From Sporichthya polymorpha DSM 43042 (GTDB lineage: Bacteria; Actinomycetota; Actinomycetes; Sporichthyales; Sporichthyaceae), in assembly GCF_000384115.1 (NCBI RefSeq), contig NZ_KB913029.1, positions 4,625,057 to 4,689,056 of the forward strand: a DNA stretch of 64,000 bases. Reading direction: 5' to 3'. Positions within the stretch are counted from its first letter, which is position 1. Each line of letters starts with the position of its first letter. Shown piece after piece: positions 55,250 through 64,000 of this stretch. The notes under the pieces are model-generated. The model did not search any database and had not been told where the DNA came from. It worked only from the letters and a program-made list of their open reading frames with translations. Both the position numbers and the translations under genes were made by a program.

Positions 55250-56587
55250 TCAGTGGCTGTACTCGCGGTACATCCGCGCCACCTCGAACGCGAGGTCGAG
55301 CGACTGCGTCCGGTTGAGGCGCGGGTCGCACGCGGTCTCGTAGCGTTGCGACAGGTCGGCTTCGTCCAGGACGTAGCCGCCGCCGGTGCACTCGGTGACG
55401 TCGTCACCGGTGAGCTCCATGTGGATCCCGCCCGGGTGGGTGCCGAGCGAACGGTGCACCTCGAAGAAGCCGCGGACCTCGTCGAGGACGTCCTCGAACT
55501 TGCGGGTCTTGTAGCCGTTGGCGGCCTCGTAGGTGTTGCCGTGCATCGGGTCGCAGACCCAGCCGACAACAGCACCGGAGGCGGTAACCTTGTCGACCAG
55601 GCGCGGCAGGTTCTCGCGGACCTTGCCGGTGCCCATGCGCGTGATGAAGGTCAGGCGGCCCGGCTCGCGGTCCGGGTCGAGGGCGTCGATCAGCGCGAGC
55701 GCGTCGTCGGCCGTCGCGGTCGGGCCGAGCTTCACCCCGATCGGGTTCCGGATCTTGCGGAGCAGGTCGATGTGCGCGCCGTCGAGGTTGCGGGTGCGCT
55801 CACCGATCCAGAGGAAGTGCCCGGAGACGCCGTAGGGCTGCCCGGTGCGGGAGTCGATCCGCGTCAGGGCCCGCTCGTACTCGAGCAGCAGCGCCTCGTG
55901 GCTGGAGTAGATGTCGACGCTGGAGAGCGCGTCGGTGTCGACGCCGCAGGCCCGCATGAACTCCAGGGCGCGGTCGATCTCCGCCGCGAGGGCCTCGTAG
56001 CGCTGCCCGACCGGGGAGTCGGCGACGAAGTCCTGGTTCCAGGCGTGGACCTGGCGCAGGTCCGCGTAGCCACCCTTGGTGAACGCGCGGACGAGGTTCA
56101 GCGTCGCCGCGGACGCGTTGTACATCTTCACCAGGCGCTGGGGGTCCGGGATCCGGGCGTCGGCGGTGAACTCGATGCTGTTGACGGCGTCGCCGCGGTA
56201 CGACGGCAGCTCGACCCCGTTGCGCTTCTCCACCGGGGACGACCGGGGCTTCGCGTACTGCCCGGCGAACCGGCCGATCTTCACGACCGGAACCGAGCCG
56301 GCATAGGTGAGCACGACGGCCATCTGGAGCAGCGTCTTCAGCTTCGCCCGCAGCGCGTCGGCCCCGCGGACGTCGAACGACTCCGCGCAGTCCCCGCCCT
56401 GGAGCAGGAACGCCTCGCCCCGCGCGACCGCCGCCAGCCGCTCCTTGAGCTGGTCGCACTCCCCCGCGAACACCAGCGGCGGCAGCGACTGCAGTTCAGC
56501 CACCGCCGCGGCCAGCGCCGCGGCGTCGGGATAGTCCGGCTGCTGCAGAGCAGGCAGCTCCCGCCAGGTGTCCAGGTCGGTACTCAC
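55250..56587 (-). CDS. aroG: Class II 3-deoxy-7-phosphoheptulonate synthase
   Basis: A 445-residue plant-type DAHP synthase: FLLQGGDCAESFD, KIGRFAGQYAKPRSSP, GVKLGPTATADDALALI, RMGTGKVRENLPRL and GWVCDPMHGNTYEA, which provide metal (Cys, His, Glu, Asp) and PEP-binding residues. It catalyses the first step of the shikimate pathway. It sits near the kinase gene as in M. tuberculosis Rv2176-Rv2178c. Confidence 0.95.
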   Translation of the reverse strand: MSTDLDTWRELPALQQPDYPDAAALAAAVAELQSLPPLVFAGECDQLKERLAAVARGEAFLLQGGDCAESFDVRGADALRAKLKTLLQMAVVLTYAGSVPVVKIGRFAGQYAKPRSSPVEKRNGVELPSYRGDAVNSIEFTADARIPDPQRLVKMYNASAATLNLVRAFTKGGYADLRQVHAWNQDFVADSPVGQRYEALAAEIDRALEFMRACGVDTDALSSVDIYSSHEALLLEYERALTRIDSRTGQPYGVSGHFLWIGERTRNLDGAHIDLLRKIRNPIGVKLGPTATADDALALIDALDPDREPGRLTFITRMGTGKVRENLPRLVDKVTASGAVVGWVCDPMHGNTYEAANGYKTRKFEDVLDEVRGFFEVHRSLGTHPGGIHMELTGDDVTECTGGGYVLDEADLSQRYETACDPRLNRTQSLDLAFEVARMYREYSH

Positions 56588-56668
56588 GGGTATGAGGGTA
56601 CGTCGCCCCCGCTCCGCGCCTGAAATCGGTTATTGCCCGGTACGCCCGGGCCCGTCCTGCCTTTTGTC

Positions 56669-57694
56669 CTAACCGAAGAAGACTTCGGCCTCGGAGTAGA
56701 GGCTGGGGTCGACGAGCTTGAGCTCGCGGGTGGCGTCGTCGAGGGGGACGCGGACGATGTCGGTACCGCGGAGGGCGACCATCTTCCCGAAGTCCTTGTC
56801 GTGGATCGCGTCGATGGCGTGGAGCCCGAAGCGGGTGGCGAGCCAGCGGTCGAAGGCGGTCGGGGTGCCGCCGCGCTGGACGTGGCCGAGGACGACGGCC
56901 CGGGACTCGGCCCCGGTGCGGGTCTCGATCTCCTTCGCGACACGGTCGCCGATGCCGCCGAGGCGGACGTGACCGAAGGCGTCCTTCTCCCCGGAGACGA
57001 GTTCCATCGTCCCCTCCTTGGGGACGGCGCCCTCGGAGACCACGACGATCGGCGCGTAGTGGCTCTGGAACCGGCTCTCGATGAGCTTGCAGACGCGTCC
57101 GATGTCGAAGGGGACCTCGGGGATGAGGATGAGGTTCGCTCCCCCGGCCATGCCGGCGTGCAGGGCGATCCAGCCGGCGTGACGGCCCATCACTTCCACG
57201 ACGAGAGCGCGGTGATGCGACTCGGCGGTGGTGTGAAGCCGGTCAATGGCCTCGACCGCGATGTTCACCGCGGTGTCGAAGCCGAACGTGTAGTCGGTGG
57301 CGCCGAGGTCGTTGTCGATGGTCTTCGGGACGCCGACGACCGCGATGCCGTCCTCGTGCAGGCGGGTGGCGACGCCCAGGGTGTCCTCGCCGCCGATGGC
57401 GATCAGCGCGTCGATGCCGAGGTCGGCGAGGTTCTTGCGGATCCGTTCGATCCCGCCGTCGACCTTCACGGGGTTCGTGCGCGAGGAGCCCAGGATCGTC
57501 CCGCCGCGGGGCAGGATTCCGCGCACTTCGGGGATGCCGAGCGTCTGCGTCTTGTTCTCCAGCGGGCCGCGCCAGCCGTCACGGAACCCCACGAAGGAGT
57601 GCCCGTACTGATGGACCCCCTTGCGCACGACCGCTCGAATGACCGCGTTCAGACCCGGGCAGTCGCCCCCGCCCGTGAGCACGCCGATGCGCAT
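56669..57694 (-). CDS. pfkA: 6-phosphofructokinase (group III; signature of PPi-dependent type)
   Basis: A 341-residue PFK: GVLTGGGDCPGLNAVIRA, PKTIDNDLGATDYTFGFDTA with the catalytic Asp, VVEVMGRHAGWIALHAG and HVQRGGTPTAFDRWLA. The phosphate-donor loop reads IGGEDTLG, placing Asp where ATP enzymes have Gly104, and Lys precedes TIDND at position 124. Those two residues mark PPi-dependent enzymes. ATG 57694 has AGGAGG upstream. Confidence 0.93.
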   Translation of the reverse strand: MRIGVLTGGGDCPGLNAVIRAVVRKGVHQYGHSFVGFRDGWRGPLENKTQTLGIPEVRGILPRGGTILGSSRTNPVKVDGGIERIRKNLADLGIDALIAIGGEDTLGVATRLHEDGIAVVGVPKTIDNDLGATDYTFGFDTAVNIAVEAIDRLHTTAESHHRALVVEVMGRHAGWIALHAGMAGGANLILIPEVPFDIGRVCKLIESRFQSHYAPIVVVSEGAVPKEGTMELVSGEKDAFGHVRLGGIGDRVAKEIETRTGAESRAVVLGHVQRGGTPTAFDRWLATRFGLHAIDAIHDKDFGKMVALRGTDIVRVPLDDATRELKLVDPSLYSEAEVFFG

Positions 57695-57842
57695 GCACTG
57701 CCTCCTGCTCACCCGTGTGTTTGGCCCTGAACCAGCCGTGGCGTCGGATGACGATCAACTTACCGGTGCCCGGTTTCCCGGGTCGGACACTGGACGCCGG
57801 GGCGGTCGTTGACGCATCCTGCAGATACGGCACAGGGCCACC

Positions 57843-57864
57843 GCCCGAGCCGTAGGGCTCGGGC
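57843..57864. other. Hairpin upstream of small membrane protein gene
   Basis: GCCCGAGCC-GTAG-GGCTCGGGC is a nine-pair stem ending 19 bases before the ATG at 57884. It may be a 5' leader structure or a terminator of unrelated readthrough. Confidence 0.45.
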
Positions 57865-57883
57865 CGGGCGGAAGGAGTCCGGC

Positions 57884-58102
57884 ATGGGTCAACCACTGTC
57901 CGGCACGGAGTCGCTGGTCATTCTTCTCGCGTGCACAGCCGCGATCCTGCTGCTGACGTACGTCTGGGCGGCCTCGAATCGCCGCCCCGTGCGGCGCCGG
58001 ACCGTCAGTGGCCGGCCGGCCGTGCCCTACTGGCACACGCCGACCGGGCTTCAGGACGAACGCGGGATCGTCGCCATCGAGCGACCCGCACCGCCGATCT
58101 GA
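57884..58102 (+). CDS. Small single-pass membrane protein, unknown
   Basis: A 72-residue protein with one hydrophobic segment (about residues 10-30, SLVILLACTAAILLLTYVWA), then a basic stretch NRRPVRRR and a Pro-rich polar C-terminus (PYWHTPTGLQDERG). A GAAGGAG site precedes ATG. The positive-inside rule places the C-terminus in the cytosol. No family recognised. Confidence 0.65.
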   Translation: MGQPLSGTESLVILLACTAAILLLTYVWAASNRRPVRRRTVSGRPAVPYWHTPTGLQDERGIVAIERPAPPI

Positions 58103-58134
58103 CGCTCTCCCGCCGGAACAACGCCGGAGGTGAG

Positions 58135-58160
58135 CCGGGCGCCCTAGTAGGGGCGCCCGG
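58135..58160. terminator. Bidirectional terminator between small membrane protein gene and rbpA
   Basis: CCGGGCGCCC (58135-58144), loop TAGTAG, GGGCGCCCGG (58151-58160). The stem overlaps the rbpA stop codon and lies between convergent genes. Confidence 0.75.
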
Positions 58161-58494
58161 TCGCACGCAGCTTGTCGAGGGCCTCGGCGAGGATCGCCTC
58201 GCCGTCGGCCTCGCTGCGGCGCTCGCGCACGTACGCGAGGTGGGTCTTGTAGGGCTCGTTGCGCGGCGGGGACGGCGGGGTGTCGCGATCCTGGCCGGCG
58301 GGGAAACCGCAGCGCGGGCAGTCCCAGAAGTCCGGGGCCGTCACGGTGCCGTCGTCGGCGAAGCTGGGCCGGGTCTCGTGCCCGTTGGCGCACCAGTAGG
58401 AGATCCAGAACCGCGGAGCGGAATCGCCACGCTCCGCCTCGCCCATCGGGCCCGCCCCGACACGGCTGCCCCTGATCGCGTTGCCACTTGCCAC
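58144..58494 (-). CDS. rbpA: RNA polymerase-binding protein RbpA
   Basis: A 116-residue RbpA: N-terminal ASGNAIRGSRVGAGPMGE (basic sigma/DNA-contact tail), the core WCANGHETRPSF and WDCPRCGFPAG with zinc-ligand-like Cys/His, and the C-terminal sigma-interaction domain YKTHLAYVRERRSEADGEAIL. It stabilises RNA polymerase-promoter open complexes with principal sigma factors in actinobacteria. GTG 58494 follows TAGGAGAA. Confidence 0.95.
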   Translation of the reverse strand: MASGNAIRGSRVGAGPMGEAERGDSAPRFWISYWCANGHETRPSFADDGTVTAPDFWDCPRCGFPAGQDRDTPPSPPRNEPYKTHLAYVRERRSEADGEAILAEALDKLRATGRPY

Positions 58495-58607
58495 GAGAGT
58501 TCTCCTACGGTCCGTTCTGGGGGTGCGGCGCCGGGCGGGTGCGGCGGCCGCGGTGGTGCTGTGCCCGCTGTCGTGCCGGCCCGGTGGTGGTGCCGGTGGT
58601 GGTGCGG

Positions 58608-58838
58608 CTAATCCTTCAGCAGCAGGAGCAGACCGATGCAGGCCGCGCTCCAGACGATGACGACGATGTAGGTGATCCGGTCGAGGTTGCGCTCGGCAAT
58701 CGACGAACCGCCGAGCGAGGACGAGACACCGCCGCCGAAGAGGTCGGACAGACCGCCGCCCTTGCCCTTGTGGAGCAGGACGAGCAGCACGATCAGCACG
58801 CTGGTGATCAGCAGCAGGATCTGGAACGCGGTCTCCAC
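58608..58838 (-). CDS. secG: Preprotein translocase subunit SecG
   Basis: A 76-residue protein with two membrane helices (about 4-22 and 54-74) flanking the Gly-rich loop HKGKGGGLSDLFGGG, typical of SecG. It assists SecYE-dependent export. It lies downstream of tpiA in the conserved gap-pgk-tpiA-secG order. Confidence 0.95.
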   Translation of the reverse strand: METAFQILLLITSVLIVLLVLLHKGKGGGLSDLFGGGVSSSLGGSSIAERNLDRITYIVVIVWSAACIGLLLLLKD

Positions 58839-58954
58839 GAAGGTCCTTCACTTAGAGGCGGTCGAGCACTGCGGACTCCCGGCCCGACGAGCGGCGCCAT
58901 CCTAACCCGGCACGGGCGATTCACCCGCGACGTAGGGCGCGGATCCGGCCCGGC

Positions 58955-59773
58955 TCAGGCCTTTTGCGCGGCGGAGTGGTAACGCACGATCTTCACGAAT
59001 TCGTCCGCCTGGAGGCTCGCGCCGCCAACGAGGGCCCCGTCGACGTCCGGCTGCGCCATGATCGCGGCGACGTTGTCGCCCTTCACCGAGCCGCCGTAGA
59101 GCACCCGGACGGTCTCGGCGAGCTCTTTTGAGTAGAGCTCACCGAGGCGTCCACGGATCGCGCCGCAGACCTCCTGCGCGTCCTCGGGCGTCGCGACCTC
59201 GCCGGTGCCGATCGCCCAGACGGGCTCGTAGGCGACGACGAGGTCGGCGGCGTTCTTCTCCGGGACGCCGTCGAGGGCGCCGTCGAGCTGGGCCAGCGTG
59301 TGGCCGACGTGCTCCCCGGCCTGGCGGACGTCGAGCCCCTCACCGACGCAGAGGATCGGGCGCAGCCCGTGGCGGAACGCCGCCTTCACCTTCGCGTTCA
59401 CGACGGCCTCGTCCTCGCCGTGGTACTGCCGGCGCTCGGAGTGTCCGACGATCGCGTAGGTGCAGCCGAGCTTCGCGAGCATCACGCCGGACACCTCGCC
59501 GGTGTACGCGCCGGCGTCGTGGGCCGAGATGTCCTGCGAGCCGTAACTGAAGCGCATCTTGTCGGCGTCGACCAGCGTCTGCACCGAGCGGATGTCGGTG
59601 AACGGGACGAGCAGCGCGACCTCGACGGACTCGAAGTCCGGGTCGTCGAGCGAGAAGGCGAGCTTCTGCGTGAGGGCGATGGCCTCGAGGTGGTTGAGGT
59701 TCATCTTCCAGTTGCCCGCCATCAGCGGCGTGCGACCGTCCCGCTCCGGGGCGCCCTTGGGCTCCTTGGCCAT
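58955..59773 (-). CDS. tpiA: Triosephosphate isomerase
   Basis: A 272-residue [18 protein letters not shown] (Lys), [11 protein letters not shown] (His), [21 protein letters not shown] (Glu) and [12 protein letters not shown]. It interconverts DHAP and GAP. ATG 59773 is four bases after pgk. An N-terminal extension ([16 protein letters not shown]) is short and charged. Confidence 0.96.
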   Translation of the reverse strand: MAKEPKGAPERDGRTPLMAGNWKMNLNHLEAIALTQKLAFSLDDPDFESVEVALLVPFTDIRSVQTLVDADKMRFSYGSQDISAHDAGAYTGEVSGVMLAKLGCTYAIVGHSERRQYHGEDEAVVNAKVKAAFRHGLRPILCVGEGLDVRQAGEHVGHTLAQLDGALDGVPEKNAADLVVAYEPVWAIGTGEVATPEDAQEVCGAIRGRLGELYSKELAETVRVLYGGSVKGDNVAAIMAQPDVDGALVGGASLQADEFVKIVRYHSAAQKA

Positions 59774-59777
59774 GTGC

Positions 59778-60968
59778 TCAGTCCTCCAGTGCGAGCAGAC
59801 CGGGCAGGGCCTTGCCCTCGAGGTACTCGAGGCTGGCCCCACCGCCGGTGGAGATGTGGCCGAACGCGGCCTCGTCGAATCCGAGCGTCCGCACCGCTGC
59901 CGCGGAGTCGCCGCCGCCGACGACCGAGAAGCCCGAGCCGTCGACGAGAGCCTGCGCGACCGCGCGGGTGCCGGCCGCGAACGGGGCCATCTCGAACACG
60001 CCCATCGGACCGTTCCAGAAGATCGTCGCCGAGGACGCCAGCGCCGCGGCGAACGCCTGCCCGCTCTCCGGGCCGATGTCGAGACCCATGCGGTCCGCAG
60101 GGATCGCGGAGGCCGGCACGACGACCGCGTCCGCGTCGGTGGCGAAGCGATCGGCCGCGACGATGTCGGTCGGCAGCAGGAGCTCGACACCGCGCTTCTC
60201 GGCCTCGGCGAGGTAGCCCTTCACGGTCTCGATCTGGTCGGCCTCGAGCAGCGAGGTCCCGACCTCGTACCCCTGCGCGGCGAGGAAGGTGTACACCATC
60301 CCGCCGCCGACGAGGATCTTGTCGGCGAGACCGAGCAGGCGGTCGATGACGGCGAGCTTGTCCGAGACCTTCGAGCCGCCGAGCACGACCGCGTACGGGC
60401 GCTGCGGGTTCTCGGTGAGGCGGCGCAGCACCTCGACCTCGTTGCGCACCAGGTCGCCGGCGGCGTGCGGCAGCAGCCGCGCAACGTCGTAGACGCTCGC
60501 GTGCTTGCGGTGCACGGCGCCGAAGGCGTCGCCCACGTAGGCGTCCGCGAGGGCCGCGAGCTCGGCGGCGAACGCGCCGCGCTCCACGTCGTCCTTCGAC
60601 GTCTCGGCCGCGGAGAACCGGACGTTCTCCAGCAACGCGATGCCCCCGTCCGCGAGGCCGGCGACGGTCGCCGTCGCCTGCTCCCCCACGACCTCGGGGC
60701 TGAAGGCGACCGGCGTGCCGGCCAGCTCCGCCAGCCGCTGCGCGACCGGGGCCAGGGAGTACTTCGGGTCCGGCGTGCCCTTCGGGCGGCCGAGGTGCGC
60801 GCACACGACGACGCGCGCACCGGCGTCGGCTAGCTGCCGGATCACCGGCAGGCTGGCCCGGATCCGGCCGTCGTCGGTGATGCGAGAGCCGTCCAGGGGC
60901 ACGTTGAGGTCCGAACGGACCAGAACCCGCTTGCCGGAGAGGTCGCCGAGATCCGCGATCGACTTCAT
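59778..60968 (-). CDS. pgk: Phosphoglycerate kinase
   Basis: A 396-residue enzyme: [62 protein letters not shown] and [15 protein letters not shown]. It generates ATP from 1,3-bisphosphoglycerate. ATG 60968 is used; the upstream frame has no homology. It lies 35 bases after gap. Confidence 0.96.
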   Translation of the reverse strand: MKSIADLGDLSGKRVLVRSDLNVPLDGSRITDDGRIRASLPVIRQLADAGARVVVCAHLGRPKGTPDPKYSLAPVAQRLAELAGTPVAFSPEVVGEQATATVAGLADGGIALLENVRFSAAETSKDDVERGAFAAELAALADAYVGDAFGAVHRKHASVYDVARLLPHAAGDLVRNEVEVLRRLTENPQRPYAVVLGGSKVSDKLAVIDRLLGLADKILVGGGMVYTFLAAQGYEVGTSLLEADQIETVKGYLAEAEKRGVELLLPTDIVAADRFATDADAVVVPASAIPADRMGLDIGPESGQAFAAALASSATIFWNGPMGVFEMAPFAAGTRAVAQALVDGSGFSVVGGGDSAAAVRTLGFDEAAFGHISTGGGASLEYLEGKALPGLLALED

Positions 60969-61003
60969 CGCTGCTGTCCTACTCGCCTGGTGCTTCGCCG
61001 GAC

Positions 61004-62050
<1,047 letters not shown>

Positions 62051-62140
62051 CTAGTGGCACTGCTGACTGTGCTGCTGAACCTACCCCTGGCCTGGTGTCG
62101 TCGCTCTGACAGGTGCCCCGGGCGGGGCAATCCACGCGAA

Positions 62141-62162
62141 TCGGTTGCACGCCGGTGCAACC
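62141..62162. promoter_or_regulatory. Palindrome CGGTTGCAC-GCCG-GTGCAACCG in the gap/PHM-like intergenic region
   Basis: A perfect nine-bp inverted repeat with a four-base centre sits 17 bp upstream of the ATG at 62180, between divergent genes. Its size and symmetry fit a LacI- or TetR-type operator, or alternatively a 5' hairpin. No candidate regulator gene is adjacent. Confidence 0.5.
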
Positions 62163-62179
62163 GGACGGATCGTGGTGTG

Positions 62180-63244
62180 ATGCGGACCTCTCGGTGGTGG
62201 CGGGCCGGCGGCCTCGTGCTCGCCGGGGCCCTGGCGGTGGCAGGAACGACGATCAGCGGGTCGGTCCGGGCGGACTCATCCGCGGACACATCCGCGGACA
62301 CATCCGCCGGCGCGGCCGCGGGCGAGACTGCAACCACGGTCCGGGTCGGGCCGTTCGTGCTGCCGCCCGCGCCGATGGGCGAGGCGCACGTGAACCGGCC
62401 GATCCCGAGCATCCCGAAGCCCTGCGAGGACTGCTTCATCACCGCGATCGAGCCCCGCTTCGTGACCGCGGACGGGCAGCGCGCGGACATGAGCAAGGGC
62501 CTGATGCTCCACCACGTCGTCATCACCGAGCCGGGCGCCACCGACGTCACCTGTGGCCGCAACGGCGTCGGCGCCCTGGGCCGGCGGCTGTTCGCCGCCG
62601 GCGACGAGCGGACGCCGATCCGCCTGCCCGACGGCTTCGGCTTTCGCGTCCAGCCGGGACCGTGGGCCGGGATCATCGAGATGATGAACCACTCGGACAC
62701 CCCGCAGGTGGTGTTCTTCGAGACCGTCGTCCACCACGTCCCGGCCTCGACGCCCGGCATGAAGCCGGTGACGCCGGTGTGGCTCGACGCCGCGAACTGC
62801 GGGACGTCGGAGTTCGCGGTCCCCGCCGGCAAGTCGGCCACCCCGTGGACCTGGACGTCGTCGCTGACCGGACGCATCGTCGCCGCGGGCGGCCACGTCC
62901 ACGCCGGCGGCGTCGGCCTGACGCTCGACAACGTCACGACCGACCAGCGGATCTGCTCCTCCCGCGCGGGCTACGGCACCGGCGCGATGGAGGGGATGAT
63001 CTCCCGGATGTCGACGTGCAGCTGGGACTCCCTCGGCGCCCTGCACGCCGGCGACGAGCTGCTGCTGACCAGCCTCTATCACGCCCACGAGGCCATGAAC
63101 GACGTCATGGGCATCATGCTGATCGCCGTCCACGAGACCGACGACGTCGACGGCGGCACCCGCGCCCCCGAATGGATGCGCCGCACCCCGCAGACCCACG
63201 TCCCCGGCTCCGGGCATCACGGCGGCCCGGGCCACGGGCACTGA
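62180..63244 (+). CDS. Secreted His-rich protein, PHM/SURNod19-like fold
   Basis: A 354-residue exported protein with a signal segment at about 8-30 and a SADTSADTSA repeat just after. Paired histidines recall copper-binding PHM-type proteins: MLHHVVI (111-112), VVHHVPAS (185-186), GGHVHAGG (239, 241), LYHAHEAMNDVM (301, 303). Cysteines CEDC, TCGR, NCGTS, ICSS, TCSW suggest disulfides. The tail HHGGPGHGH may bind metal. Enzymatic activity is unproved; distant similarity to the stress-upregulated Nod19 family is my best guess. Confidence 0.7.
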   Translation: MRTSRWWRAGGLVLAGALAVAGTTISGSVRADSSADTSADTSAGAAAGETATTVRVGPFVLPPAPMGEAHVNRPIPSIPKPCEDCFITAIEPRFVTADGQRADMSKGLMLHHVVITEPGATDVTCGRNGVGALGRRLFAAGDERTPIRLPDGFGFRVQPGPWAGIIEMMNHSDTPQVVFFETVVHHVPASTPGMKPVTPVWLDAANCGTSEFAVPAGKSATPWTWTSSLTGRIVAAGGHVHAGGVGLTLDNVTTDQRICSSRAGYGTGAMEGMISRMSTCSWDSLGALHAGDELLLTSLYHAHEAMNDVMGIMLIAVHETDDVDGGTRAPEWMRRTPQTHVPGSGHHGGPGHGH

Positions 63245-63261
63245 TCTCGCGAAAGACGCGG

Positions 63262-63627
63262 TCAGCTCTCCGGAGTGATGCGGTCCAGCATCGCCACGAT
63301 GGTCGCCATTCCCTGACCCATCGTCGCGAATCCGGTCCGGACCTCGGACTCCAGGATGTCGAGTCGACCCTCCACCCCGGACAGCCGACCCTCCACCCCG
63401 GACAGCCGACCCTCCACCCCGGACAGCCGACCCTCCACCCCGGACAGTCGTCGGCCCTGTTCGATCTGGGTCTCGCGCAAGGCGTTCAACAACGAGGTGT
63501 TGGCCCGCACGCCGGCGGCGAGCGAACCGACCTCCTCGTAGGCCGCCGCCGCCAGTTGGCGTGCGGCGGAGGCTTCGTGCTCGACGGCGGTCAAGCGCGC
63601 CAGGATCTCGTTCTCCCCCGATGTCAT
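63262..63627 (-). CDS. Coiled-coil protein with exact RLSGVEG heptad repeats
   Basis: A 121-residue helical protein with a coiled coil at about 5-105. Residues about 59-86 consist of four identical RLSGVEG heptads, encoded by nearly identical 21-bp DNA units, followed by RLDILESEVRTGF. No membrane segment. It could be an oligomerising partner of unknown function. The 3' end converges on the PHM-like gene. Confidence 0.72.
   Translation of the reverse strand: MTSGENEILARLTAVEHEASAARQLAAAAYEEVGSLAAGVRANTSLLNALRETQIEQGRRLSGVEGRLSGVEGRLSGVEGRLSGVEGRLDILESEVRTGFATMGQGMATIVAMLDRITPES
63364..63449. repeat. 21-bp tandem repeat within the coiled-coil gene
   Basis: The unit CCGACCCTCCACCCCGGACAG is repeated about four times with perfect identity; the last copy diverges at one position. 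Each unit encodes one heptad. Copy number should vary by slippage. Confidence 0.88.
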
Positions 63628-63697
63628 GCCGGGATGCTACGAACCTGGAGCGGCTCGGACCAGAGGTGCACTGGACCTGTGGACAAGCCGGGACTTC

Positions 63698-64000
63698 TTA
63701 CGGGACGAGCATGTCCGGGGTGAGGTTGGCCTCGGTGCCGGGGATGCCCATCTCCTGAGCCTTCTTGTCGGCCATGGCGAGCAGGCGACGGATGCGGCCG
63801 GCGATGGCGTCCTTGGTCAGGGGCGGGTCGGAGAGGGCGCCGAGCTCCTCGAGGCTGGCCTGCTTGTGCTCGACGCGGAGCTTGCCGGCGGAGGCGAGGT
63901 GGTCGGGGACGTCGTCGCCGAGGATCTCCAGCGCACGGGCGACGCGGGCCCCGGCGGCGACGGCGGCGCGGGCCGAGCGACGCAGGTTGGCGTCGTCGAA
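63698..64000 (-). CDS. whiA: WhiA sporulation/cell-division regulator, C-terminal part
   Basis: The last 100 residues of WhiA, reading [17 protein letters not shown] at the window edge, then the helix-turn-helix [35 protein letters not shown] and the terminal MLVP. WhiA acts with WhiB to control division genes in sporulating actinobacteria. The 5' part, carrying the LAGLIDADG-like domain, lies outside the window. It is in the conserved order whiA-gap. Confidence 0.95.
   Translation of the reverse strand, partial: FDDANLRRSARAAVAAGARVARALEILGDDVPDHLASAGKLRVEHKQASLEELGALSDPPLTKDAIAGRIRRLLAMADKKAQEMGIPGTEANLTPDMLVP

Noticed and set aside
63364-63449. Tandem repeat as a CRISPR array
   Set aside because: Units are contiguous with no unique spacers and stay in frame inside a coding sequence.

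Overview
This window is very GC-rich, codon-dense bacterial chromosome from an actinobacterium. It carries RbpA, the WhiA C-terminus, the SUF iron-sulfur operon headed by SufR, OpcA, DUF5302, an Rv2175c-type DNA-binding protein, a class II DAHP synthase and an acVLRF1-type release factor. Gene order follows conserved actinobacterial blocks: sufR to sufT; ABC transporter, ctaA, ctaB, tkt-tal-pgi-zwf-opcA-pgl; metF, prenyl synthase, Rv2175c, PASTA kinase, aroG (compare M. tuberculosis Rv2172c-Rv2178c); and whiA, gap-pgk-tpiA-secG. I cannot name the genus with confidence. No rRNA, tRNA, CRISPR array, transposase or prophage was seen.

Layout. 1-9.2 kb: partial crotonase, small membrane protein, small HTH protein, ABC-F ATPase, a Liv-type ABC transporter whose second permease and first ATPase are fused, an M28 peptidase lipoprotein and a CapA-like lipoprotein behind a three-palindrome repeat. 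9.2-16.1 kb: suf operon sufR-B-D-C-S-U-T plus acVLRF1. 16.2-30.3 kb: ABC-2 exporter, accessory DUF559 gene, heme A synthesis (ctaA, ctaB), non-oxidative and oxidative pentose phosphate genes, and a HEPN-domain gene. 30.3-40.9 kb: secreted AMIN-like protein, SDR, ArsC/ASCH/FAD-oxidoreductase operon, VOC protein, the first carotenoid block (CruF-like, glycosyltransferase, CrtI/CrtD-like), CDP-alcohol phosphotransferase and metF.

41-47 kb: second carotenoid block (crtE, crtI, crtB, heterodimeric lycopene cyclase crtYc/crtYd) interspersed with DUF5302, SGNH esterase and zinc-finger genes. 47-52.7 kb: Rv2175c-thiE facing a TPP riboswitch and thiO-thiS-thiG, then a PASTA Ser/Thr kinase. 52.8-57.7 kb: bfd and bacterioferritin behind DtxR/IdeR-type iron boxes, an ABM-like protein, threonine aldolase, aroG and phosphofructokinase. 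57.8-64 kb: small membrane protein, rbpA, secG, tpiA-pgk-gap, a secreted histidine-rich PHM-like protein, a coiled-coil protein with exact heptad repeats, and the whiA 3' end.

Together the genes cover central carbon flux (PPP and lower glycolysis), Fe-S assembly with iron storage and sensing, thiamine synthesis and a nearly complete C40 carotenoid pathway that probably ends in a hydroxylated, glycosylated monocyclic pigment. The regulatory sequences are the most informative part: a SufR operator on a leaderless promoter, tandem iron boxes, a perfect LexA box upstream of a HEPN gene, a TPP riboswitch overlapping the thiO ribosome binding site, and two unexplained palindromic repeat families.
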